A stretch of 48,513 bases of DNA from Candidatus Epulonipiscium sp. (lineage in GTDB: Bacteria > Bacillota > Clostridia > Lachnospirales > Defluviitaleaceae), in contig JAAYRK010000094.1 in the NCBI GenBank assembly GCA_012518815.1, positions 1-48,513 of the forward strand. Direction: 5' to 3'. Below, one piece after another: positions 36,644 to 43,200 of the stretch. Positions within the stretch are counted from its first letter, which is position 1; each line of letters starts with the position of its first letter. A program made the position numbers and the translations under genes. The notes under the pieces were generated by a model. It did no database searches and was not told where the DNA came from. It saw nothing but the letters and a program-made list of their open reading frames with translations.

Positions 36644-36687
36644 AGATAAAAATACACTTCTCAAATTTGAGAAGTGTATTTTTATCT
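36644..36687. terminator. 44-base perfect palindrome after cysteine-rich gene A
   Basis: Two 22-base perfect arms meet without a loop, the second holding TTTTTATCT. It resembles the apt terminator at 21691 in sequence (GATAAAAATACACTTCTC against GATAAAAGACACTTTCTT). Confidence 0.8.
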
Positions 36688-36734
36688 TAGTTTTATATAG
36701 TTCTTTTACTCCTTGAAATTTTCTTCAAAATGGC

Positions 36735-36761
36735 ACATTTTTTTTATCAAATCATATTATG
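36735..36761 (+). promoter_or_regulatory. SigK-like promoter of the second cysteine-rich gene
   Basis: AC in GGCACAT (36735-36736) is 16 bases from CATATTATG (36753-36761), which differs from CATAnnnTA only in the last base. The gene starts 58 bases later. Confidence 0.45.
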
Positions 36762-36819
36762 GTATTGAGTAAAAACATAAAAATCAATTAATTAAAAACA
36801 GAATTAAGGGGGAAATAAT

Positions 36820-37629
36820 ATGGGTAGACGCGATGACGAATGTATTATTGCCTTAAAGGTATATGACCAATGTAGACAACAGGATTGTTTGACACCTGAA
36901 ATGCTTGATAGAGTATTCTCTTTAGAATGTGAAGAATGTGTAGTAGGAGACCAAATCATTGCTTCAGGAAAAGGTTCAATTATTAATTTACCAGCAGGGA
37001 CAGTTGACATAGCTATAAAGGACTTTAAGATTTTAAAAATTGAAACAGATAGGAAACAAGATGTGTTTAATCCTGACTATTATTTTGTACATTTAAAGTA
37101 TATTTTTAAGTTTAAACTTAGTTTCCTAGATGGAGAAGGCAGTCCTATTACAGTTACATGTGATGGTGTTGAAAAAGAAGCTATAGCTGCTGGAACAGCA
37201 TTTAAGAAGACAGTAAAATTGTACGGAAGTGAAGGTTCAGATATTGCTATATCTAGTAATTTATTTGCTCCTGAATCCCATGTACTAGAAGCAGCTCCTT
37301 ATGTATTAGTAGAAGCAAAATCAATGCTTTTGGATGCACAAATAGATGCAAATGACGGCTTAACTTGTGATTGTGGCGACGAAGTAATAGGAGATATTAA
37401 TCTTACTATAGGACTATTTACAATAATAAAATTATATAGACTAGTTAATTTATTAGTTGAATCCAATGGTTTTTGTGAGCCAGAGGAATGTGATGAAATA
37501 GCTTCTGTAGACCCATGCTATATATTTGATAATATGGAATTTCCTTTTGACATTTTTAACCCACCTCAAAAAAATGATGGTAGATGTGGTAGACGTGGTT
37601 CTGACAGAGATGATTATGATGATGACTAA
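36820..37629 (+). CDS. Cysteine-rich protein B, probable spore surface protein
   Basis: A 269-residue protein with about 12 cysteines (QCRQQDC, LECEEC, LTCDCGD, GFCEPEEC) and an Arg/Asp-rich C-terminal tail (GRRGSDRDDYDDD). The middle is beta-rich (VHLKYIFKFKLSFLD). Its order of features matches cysteine-rich protein A: a Cys-rich head, two beta regions, an AP.(S/G)V.. turn, an IG(L)...KLYRLV-type segment and a (G.C.P..C) motif, so the two look distantly related. The ribosome site aaggggg lies nine bases before the ATG. No signal peptide. Its downstream neighbour, 70 bases on, is probably cotranscribed. Confidence 0.75.
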   Translation: MGRRDDECIIALKVYDQCRQQDCLTPEMLDRVFSLECEECVVGDQIIASGKGSIINLPAGTVDIAIKDFKILKIETDRKQDVFNPDYYFVHLKYIFKFKLSFLDGEGSPITVTCDGVEKEAIAAGTAFKKTVKLYGSEGSDIAISSNLFAPESHVLEAAPYVLVEAKSMLLDAQIDANDGLTCDCGDEVIGDINLTIGLFTIIKLYRLVNLLVESNGFCEPEECDEIASVDPCYIFDNMEFPFDIFNPPQKNDGRCGRRGSDRDDYDDD

Positions 37630-37698
37630 AATCAATAACTAAGAAGCATAAAATCTATGATATTAATTATGAATTTGCAAAAATAAGGGGGTATTATT

Positions 37699-38193
37699 TT
37701 GAGTAATTCTAGAGAACGTAGAGGAAAAGATTGTTGCGACGATAAAAAATATTTAATTCCCAATGCTATTAATGGAATTCAAAAGACATTAAATTCATGT
37801 TGCTGCTGCATTATTAGAAAGTTAGATGAGTTGATTAATCAACAAAAACTTTGTTTATGTGTGACAAATTCCGTTTGTGTATCGGCTGAAGAAGGAGATG
37901 CATCTATTTCTGCTAGCATACCAGCAAATTCTTGCATAACAAATATCTATACATCAGGCAGCGCTGAAGCTAATTTTGATTCTATACTTGTAACAATAAA
38001 TAATGGAACAGAAAATATTTTCTGTCAGAGGTTTTATCTGCAAACACAAGGAGCTAATTTTGAAACTAACTTAGTTAAACCACTATGTGTAGGTCCTCAG
38101 GAAGCTACTGTAACAGCTACATTTGAAGGTGGAACCATAGACGAAGGCTTATTGACTGTAGTTTATTGTGAAGACTGTTGTGGGGTAGAATAA
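37699..38193 (+). CDS. Cysteine-rich protein C with CCCC cluster (TTG start)
   Basis: A 164-residue protein with 15 cysteines, starting at TTG seven bases after aaggggg. The N-terminal 40 residues carry DCCDD and a run SCCCCII at 33-39; the rest is an all-beta domain (residues 55-160) rich in Ser/Thr/Gly and ending VYCEDCCGVE. The size and layout (cysteine-bearing N-terminal connector plus a beta-sandwich of 100 residues with a 'SG' turn: IYTSGSAEANFDSILVTINNG) recall Bacillus endospore appendage (Ena) subunits, but no direct alignment is possible here. It is likely cotranscribed with protein B and ends in a shared terminator. Confidence 0.72.
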   Translation: MSNSRERRGKDCCDDKKYLIPNAINGIQKTLNSCCCCIIRKLDELINQQKLCLCVTNSVCVSAEEGDASISASIPANSCITNIYTSGSAEANFDSILVTINNGTENIFCQRFYLQTQGANFETNLVKPLCVGPQEATVTATFEGGTIDEGLLTVVYCEDCCGVE

Positions 38194-38196
38194 TTA

Positions 38197-38229
38197 AAAT
38201 AAGTGGGAAGATTTCCCACTTATTTTTTT
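38197..38229. terminator. Bidirectional terminator between protein C and NSTDP protein 1
   Basis: AAATAAGTGGGAA and TTCCCACTTATTT form 13-base perfect arms around GAT, followed by T residues. It overlaps the end of the convergent NSTDP gene. Confidence 0.85.
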
Positions 38230-38687
38230 ATAGCAGTTCCAGTGAAAGTTACAGGCCCTATAATATTAATATTGCTAATATTGTCAATAGCTTGCACTGT
38301 CAGGCAGTAAATGATTTTAGAACAAAATCTTTTTTGGGGTTTATCTACATGACTAAAGGTAGATGTTCGGGTGGTTTCAGTACCTTGGCCGCTGTCAGCA
38401 GTACTAAATATAAGCTCTCCTGTATTGGGCTGCCCTCTCCAAATAGAAAAGAGTAAATTAGATGGGTCAAGTGAATCAAGCGAAAAGCTTCCTACAGTTG
38501 CATTTAGCCAAACATAAGGACGTTCTTTAGAAAGAGGAACTCTTATACAAGATAAAGTGACGGGTTCACTATTTGGTGCTAACATTATAGGAACTCGTGG
38601 ATCTGTACTATTTGTTATATTGGGTCTTAATATATCAAAAATAAAGTGAATAAGTTTTCCAAAACGGATTCTTAAGGGATTAGCCAT
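38220..38687 (-). CDS. NSTDP-family beta protein 1 (last of three tandem copies)
   Basis: A 155-residue protein without signal peptide. Its features are shared with the next two genes: LxPN(T/I)xNSTDPxVPI near residues 21-34, a VTLSxIxVP strand, VWLxAT, F.IW(R/K)GxPxTGxL, (F/Y)ST(A/T)DSGQG, HVDK, a conserved Cys before (I/L)xYxLT, and IIGPxTFT at the end. All of this reads as a small all-beta fold. The ribosome site aaggaga is well placed. It is the promoter-distal gene of a three-gene operon (37, 36, 35 in order of transcription). I know no named family for it. Confidence 0.78.
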   Translation of the reverse strand: MANPLRIRFGKLIHFIFDILRPNITNSTDPRVPIMLAPNSEPVTLSCIRVPLSKERPYVWLNATVGSFSLDSLDPSNLLFSIWRGQPNTGELIFSTADSGQGTETTRTSTFSHVDKPQKRFCSKIIYCLTVQAIDNISNINIIGPVTFTGTAIKK

Positions 38688-38706
38688 TTAAAAATCTCCT
38701 TTCTTT

Positions 38707-39195
38707 TTACTCTTCATCAATAATTTCAACAGCTGTAAAGGTAATGGGACCAATAATATCAATGCTTTCGATATCAAAAGCTTCTACGGTTAAGCTATAG
38801 CTTATCAAAGCAGGGCAAGATTTTTTTTCTTTATCGACATGATTTAAATTACTGATACGAAAAGTAGGATCTCCTGCACCACCTTGACCGCTGTCTGTAG
38901 TACTATAAACTAAACTACCAGTGCCGGGGCTTCCTTTCCATATCTTAAATGTCATAGCAGCTGGAGCACCTGAAGCGACAGGACCATTTACCCTAAAACC
39001 TATAGTAGCACTTAACCAAATAAAAGATTTTTTACTATTAACAGGAATTGTAATTGTAGATAAAGTTACTTCTCCTGTTGTATTATCAAGAGGAATAGGA
39101 ACTCTAGGGTCAGTACTGTTGGAAGTATTGGGGTTTAGGGTATCGTATTCAAAGCCAGTGACTTTGTCGAAAGTGAATTGAAATGCTGAAGACAT
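38707..39195 (-). CDS. NSTDP-family beta protein 2
   Basis: A 162-residue paralogue of its neighbours, beginning MSSAFQFTFDKVTGFEYDTL and carrying NTSNSTDPRVPIPL, IWLSATIGF, FKIWKGSPGTGSLVYST, TDSGQG, a conserved Cys in KKSCPALISYSLT and IIGPITFTA. The start at 39195 follows ggagg by seven bases; the 6-residue longer form (from 39213) begins within that ribosome site. It is 19 bases from gene 1 and 28 bases from gene 3, a tight operon. No membrane or signal sequence. Probably a surface or structural protein, from context only. Confidence 0.78.
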   Translation of the reverse strand: MSSAFQFTFDKVTGFEYDTLNPNTSNSTDPRVPIPLDNTTGEVTLSTITIPVNSKKSFIWLSATIGFRVNGPVASGAPAAMTFKIWKGSPGTGSLVYSTTDSGQGGAGDPTFRISNLNHVDKEKKSCPALISYSLTVEAFDIESIDIIGPITFTAVEIIDEE

Positions 39196-39223
39196 ACAAT
39201 ATCCTCCTTTCATTAATTAATAC

Positions 39224-39694
39224 TTATAGATTAGCTCCTATAAAGGTAATTGGACCAATAAATATCATTTGAGTATCTTTAGTGCTTTCAGCAGTAAGAT
39301 AGTAAGTGATTCTAGAACAGCTTGTATTACAAGTCATATCAATTGATGTAAAACTGCTATTACGGAAAGTACCAACTTCTTCATTTCCTTGACCAGCATC
39401 AGCAGTGCTAAATACCAGATCTCCTTTACTTGGATGTCCCCGCCATATTTTAAATATAACAGAGACAGGAAGGTCAGCTCCTCTTACATTAAAAGCTGCA
39501 GTTGCATACAGCCATACATTGGAATTATCAGCAATGTTTACTGTGATTTTAGATAGTATTGTAGGAGTATTAGCTTCGGTTATAATGATGGGGACTGTTG
39601 GGTCTGTGCTATTAGTAGTGTTGGGTTTTAAGACGTCAAAATCAAAATTTAAAAGTTTTCCCATAGTAAATTGAAGTCCTTGTGACTTATTCAT
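39224..39694 (-). CDS. NSTDP-family beta protein 3 (first of the operon)
   Basis: A 156-residue paralogue starting MNKSQGLQFTMGKLLNFDFD with NTTNSTDPTVPIII, VWLYATAAF, FKIWRGHPSKGDLVFST, ADAGQGNEE, a conserved Cys pair (TCNTSCSRITYYLT) and FIGPITFIGA. The start at 39694 sits four bases after aaaggggggg; the longer form from 39712 overlaps that site. It is first in the operon and is preceded by a well-matched SigK-like promoter. Three tandem copies suggest heteromeric assembly or dose, as seen for structural subunits. Confidence 0.78.
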   Translation of the reverse strand: MNKSQGLQFTMGKLLNFDFDVLKPNTTNSTDPTVPIIITEANTPTILSKITVNIADNSNVWLYATAAFNVRGADLPVSVIFKIWRGHPSKGDLVFSTADAGQGNEEVGTFRNSSFTSIDMTCNTSCSRITYYLTAESTKDTQMIFIGPITFIGANL

Positions 39695-39728
39695 TTTACC
39701 CCCCCTTTTCAAAGATTTTGTTCTAATA

Positions 39729-39759
39729 TATAATATGAAGTTGTCTTATTAAGTGTTAC
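39729..39759 (-). promoter_or_regulatory. SigK-like promoter of the NSTDP operon
   Basis: On the reverse strand, GTAACAC (39759-39753) carries the AC, then exactly 17 bases, then CATATTATA (39737-39729), a full match to CATAnnnTA. The -35 part GTAACAC is the same seven bases as in the promoter at 35618-35624. Confidence 0.6.
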
Positions 39760-39810
39760 GAAAAATGTCACAAACTGACGAAAAATTTATTTATAATAAC
39801 AGCTAAAACA

Positions 39811-39843
39811 AAAAAATAAGTTAGGAAAATTTCCTAACTTATT
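39811..39843 (-). terminator. Terminator of the NlpC/P60 gene
   Basis: AATAAGTTAGGAAA and its complement form 14-base arms with a one-base gap, followed on the reverse strand by a T tract. It includes the NlpC/P60 stop codon. Confidence 0.82.
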
Positions 39844-40582
39844 CTTTATTAATTACCGATGCCCCCATGACATAACTACGATTATAATAGGGCTGTGATA
39901 AGTTATCTATTTTTACGCCTTTTGAAATGGTAGCATGGATAAATCTATTGTTACCGATATATAAGCCGACATGAGATACTTTTCCGCTATTAGTGCCAGA
40001 AGTATCGAAAAAGACCAAGTCAGAAGGGTTGAGTTCTTCTTTACTTACAGGAGTGCCATTTTTCGTTTGATCTTTTGAGCTTCTATTTAAACTAATATCA
40101 AAATGTTTCATTACTGCTTGGGTAAATCCTGAACAGTCGACTCCTGTATTTAAGGAAGTGCCTCCGTATTTATAAGGAGTCCCTATGAATTTTTTAGCAT
40201 AATCTACAATTTGCCTTCTAAATAAATCTTCACTTGTCACTGGAATTATTTCAGGTAAAAGGTGAAGATTAAAGCCTTCAACATACTTTGAATATATCCA
40301 GGCATTTTGATTTTTGTAATTAATTCTATACCAGTCATTATATTTACCAGTGACTACAATGACATCTAATTGATTAACTTTACCAAGGATTTTGGCATAG
40401 GTATCAGGACATTGCCTAATATTTATGCCATTTTCAGTTACTATTGCTAATCTTGAGTCTTTATAGTTATTAATTGATGAATCAGCTTCTTTTATTTGCC
40501 CATAAATCATGGAATTATTTAACATGAAAATCAATAGGAGAGTGATAAACTTATTTATTTTTGAATATTTTAACTTTTCCAT
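39839..40582 (-). CDS. Exported NlpC/P60 peptidoglycan hydrolase with SH3 domain
   Basis: A 247-residue exported enzyme. A signal peptide (hydrophobic about residues 12-22, likely cut near YGQI) leads to a bacterial SH3 domain (about 45-105: ENGINIRQCPD, WYRINYKNQNAWIYSKY) that binds wall, then the NlpC/P60 domain with Cys150 (GVDCSGF), His204 (KVSHVGLY) and His216 (RFIHATIS), the catalytic triad. Such enzymes cut the peptide bridge of peptidoglycan. The ribosome site aggaggatgtt precedes the ATG. It is the only plainly exported enzyme in the island; no SigK-like element is clear upstream, so it may belong to vegetative wall turnover or spore germination. Confidence 0.92.
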   Translation of the reverse strand: MEKLKYSKINKFITLLLIFMLNNSMIYGQIKEADSSINNYKDSRLAIVTENGINIRQCPDTYAKILGKVNQLDVIVVTGKYNDWYRINYKNQNAWIYSKYVEGFNLHLLPEIIPVTSEDLFRRQIVDYAKKFIGTPYKYGGTSLNTGVDCSGFTQAVMKHFDISLNRSSKDQTKNGTPVSKEELNPSDLVFFDTSGTNSGKVSHVGLYIGNNRFIHATISKGVKIDNLSQPYYNRSYVMGASVINKE

Positions 40583-40704
40583 AACATCCTCCTAAATTTA
40601 ATTCATAATATCATTATCTTTTTCTTATTATGATTATTTTTTTGAAAACTATTCCATCATTTCTAAAAGAAAATACTTTTGTTTATAAAAACTAACTATT
40701 TCTA

Positions 40705-40734
40705 TTGATTATCAGTCGAAAAAAGTGATATTAT
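40705..40734 (+). promoter_or_regulatory. Candidate promoter of iorA-iorB
   Basis: TTGATT and TATTAT are 18 bases apart, about 135 bases before iorA. The region between (40735-40869) is AT-rich leader with no structure I recognise. Confidence 0.45.
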
Positions 40735-40869
40735 ATCATAAGTGCTATCTATACACTCTCATATATTCATAATAATTTTTATATTAATTATATAAAGGAA
40801 TCTTTTGAATAAAATCTAATACTTGTTGAATTTGTTGACAAGCTAATGACAATATGATGGAGGGATTAT

Positions 40870-42594
40870 ATGAAAAAATTAATTTTAGGAAATGAAGGGG
40901 TGGCAAGAGGTGCGTATGAAGCAGGAATTAAAGTAGCTGCTGCTTATCCTGGAACTCCTAGTACAGAAATAACTGAATTTATTGCTAAATATGATGAAGT
41001 ATATGCAGAATGGTCTCCAAATGAAAAAGTAGCTATGGAAGTAGCTATAGGTGCTTCTATGGCAGGAGCAAGAGCTATGGTAACTATGAAACATGTAGGC
41101 TTAAACGTAGCTGCTGACCCACTATTTACTGTTTCATATACAGGAGTAAATGGAGGTTTGGTTGTTTTAGTAGCAGATGACCCAGGAATGCATAGTTCTC
41201 AAAATGAACAAGATAGCCGTTGTTATGCAAGGGCAGCCCATGTTCCTATGTTAGAGCCTGCTGATAGCCAAGAAGCTAAAGATTATATGAAATTAGCTTT
41301 TAATCTTAGTGAAAAGTACGACACACCTGTTTTTGTACGTATGACAACCCGTGTTTCTCATGCTCAAAGTATAGTAGAGATTGGAGAAAGAGAAGAAATA
41401 GAATTAAAGCCTTATGAAAAAAACATTCAAAAGAATGTTATGATGCCTGGTATGGCAATTAAAAGACATATTGTGGTTGAAAATAGAATGAATCAACTAG
41501 CTGAAGATGCTAATAGTTTAGAAATAAATAGAATTGAATGGAATGATACAAAGATTGGAATAATCACCAGCGGTATTGCCTATCAATATGTAAAAGAAGC
41601 TCTTCCAAATGCTTCTGTTTTAAAACTTGGAATGGTACATCCTCTTCCTATGAAATTAATTAAAGAGTTTGCAGATAAGGTAGAAACTTTATATATTGTA
41701 GAAGAATTAGAAGCGGTTATTGAAGAGCAAGTAAAAGCTAATGGTATTTCTGCTATAGGTAAAGAAATATTTTCTGTTCAAGGAGAATTATCAGTAAAGA
41801 AAATATTATCTGCAATTGCTAATAAAGAAATTCAAACTAAAAATCCAGAAGCACTACCAGGACGTCCTCCTGTATTATGCCCTGGATGTCCTCACAGAGG
41901 AATATATTATGTTATGAAGAAATTAAAACTTAATGCAACAGGTGATATTGGTTGTTATACATTAGGAGCTCTTGAGCCATTAGCTGGTATTGATACATGC
42001 GTTTGTATGGGAGCTAGTGTAGGTATGGTACATGGAATTGAAAAAGCAAGAGGTAGGGACTTTTCTAAGAACTGGGTAGGAGTTATTGGAGATTCAACAT
42101 TTATTCATTCAGGCATAACTGGTTTAATTGATATAGTATATAATAAAGGTATGTCTACAGTTGTTATTTTAGATAATTCAACAACTGGGATGACAGGCCA
42201 TCAGGATAACCCTGCAACAGGTAAAACCATTAAGGGAGAAGCTGCGCCAGTCTTAAACTTAGTGGAATTAGCAAAAGCAATAGGAATAAAAAATGTAAGG
42301 GTAGTGGATCCTTTTGATTTAAAAGAAGTAGAGGCTGTACTAAAAGAAGAAACTAACAAAGATGAACCTTCAGTAATTATCGCAAGTAGACCTTGTGCTT
42401 TATTAATAAAAGAAAAGAAAGCACCCTACAAAATTACAGATGCTTGTGTATTATGTGGTGCATGCTTAAGATTAGGTTGTCCTGCTATTGAAAAACAAGA
42501 TGGAAAAGTAGTCATTAATGATGCTCTTTGTAATGGATGCGGCTTATGTCCAAAAGTATGTAGAGTGAATGCCATTGTAAAGGACGGTGAGTAG
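40870..42594 (+). CDS. iorA: Indolepyruvate ferredoxin oxidoreductase, alpha subunit
   Basis: IorA, with IorB, oxidises arylpyruvates to arylacetyl-CoA, reducing ferredoxin, in aromatic amino acid fermentation. The 574-residue protein has the N-terminal pyrimidine-binding half (GVARGAYEAGIKVAAAYPGTPSTEI), the thiamine pyrophosphate half with CPGCPHRGIYYVMKK, GDIGCYTLGALEPL and GDSTFIHSGITGLIDIVYN, and a C-terminal ferredoxin-like domain with CVLCGACLRLGCPAIE and CNGCGLCPKVCRV for two 4Fe-4S clusters. The ribosome site tggagggat is strong. The beta subunit begins two bases after the stop. Confidence 0.97.
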   Translation: MKKLILGNEGVARGAYEAGIKVAAAYPGTPSTEITEFIAKYDEVYAEWSPNEKVAMEVAIGASMAGARAMVTMKHVGLNVAADPLFTVSYTGVNGGLVVLVADDPGMHSSQNEQDSRCYARAAHVPMLEPADSQEAKDYMKLAFNLSEKYDTPVFVRMTTRVSHAQSIVEIGEREEIELKPYEKNIQKNVMMPGMAIKRHIVVENRMNQLAEDANSLEINRIEWNDTKIGIITSGIAYQYVKEALPNASVLKLGMVHPLPMKLIKEFADKVETLYIVEELEAVIEEQVKANGISAIGKEIFSVQGELSVKKILSAIANKEIQTKNPEALPGRPPVLCPGCPHRGIYYVMKKLKLNATGDIGCYTLGALEPLAGIDTCVCMGASVGMVHGIEKARGRDFSKNWVGVIGDSTFIHSGITGLIDIVYNKGMSTVVILDNSTTGMTGHQDNPATGKTIKGEAAPVLNLVELAKAIGIKNVRVVDPFDLKEVEAVLKEETNKDEPSVIIASRPCALLIKEKKAPYKITDACVLCGACLRLGCPAIEKQDGKVVINDALCNGCGLCPKVCRVNAIVKDGE

Positions 42595-42595
42595 A

Positions 42596-43177
42596 ATGGA
42601 AACAAAAAATATACTTATAGTTGGTGTTGGAGGTCAAGGGACCTTATTAACCAGTAGAATAATTGGTGATGTAGCAGTTAAAAAAGGTTACGATGTTAAA
42701 ATGTCTGAGGTACATGGGATGGCTCAAAGAGGGGGTAGTGTTGTCACTCATGTAAGATATGGAGATAAAGTTTATTCTCCTTTAGTTGAAGAAGGAACTT
42801 GTGATATACTTTTAGCTTTTGAAAAATTAGAGGCCCTTCGTTGGATTCATTATTTAAAAGAAGATGGCATAGCTATAGTAAATAATCAAGAAATAAATCC
42901 TATGCCTGTTATTACAGGAGCTGCCCAATACCCAGAAGACATTATTGAAAGAATTAAGGTAACTTGCAAAAAGACTTATATCGTAGATGCTCTTAATATA
43001 GCTAAAGAATTAGGAAATATTAAGGTACTAAATACGGTGTTGCTTGGAATATTATCAAAACATTTAGGCCTTGAAAAAACTGATTGGGAAGAAGCAATTG
43101 AAAGGACAGTACCTCCTAAAACAATTGAACTTAATAAAAAGGCCTTTTCTACAGGTTATGAATTAGAAATAAAATAA
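42596..43177 (+). CDS. iorB: Indolepyruvate ferredoxin oxidoreductase, beta subunit
   Basis: The 193-residue gamma/beta-type subunit of the same enzyme, with ILIVGVGGQGTLLTSRIIG near residues 6-24 and VKMSEVHGMAQRGGSVVTHVRYG, typical of the pyruvate ferredoxin oxidoreductase gamma domain. The ATG at 42596 is preferred; the longer frame begins at a GTG within the iorA end. It is tightly coupled to iorA and ends in a terminator that includes its stop codon. Together they indicate growth on aromatic amino acids. Confidence 0.96.
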   Translation: METKNILIVGVGGQGTLLTSRIIGDVAVKKGYDVKMSEVHGMAQRGGSVVTHVRYGDKVYSPLVEEGTCDILLAFEKLEALRWIHYLKEDGIAIVNNQEINPMPVITGAAQYPEDIIERIKVTCKKTYIVDALNIAKELGNIKVLNTVLLGILSKHLGLEKTDWEEAIERTVPPKTIELNKKAFSTGYELEIK

Positions 43178-43200
43178 GGGTGTTTTCACCCTTATTTTTA
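43171..43200. terminator. Bidirectional terminator between iorB and the SPOCS gene
   Basis: AAAATAAGGGTG and CACCCTTATTTT form 12-base perfect arms around TTTT. The stops of both convergent genes fall in it. Confidence 0.88.

Noticed and set aside
38178-38456. Plus-strand frame of 92 codons after cysteine-rich protein C
   Set aside because: It overlaps the shared terminator and the NSTDP gene and has no ribosome site.
38921-39674. Two similar plus-strand frames opposite the NSTDP genes
   Set aside because: They resemble each other only because the genes beneath are paralogues; neither has a ribosome site.
32524-40582. Prophage or insertion element as the origin of the island
   Set aside because: No integrase, transposase, terminal repeats or attachment-like duplications were found, and base usage looks like that of neighbours.
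40835-40840. TTGACA just before iorA taken as a promoter
   Set aside because: No -10 box fits; the proper spacing would fall on the ribosome site.
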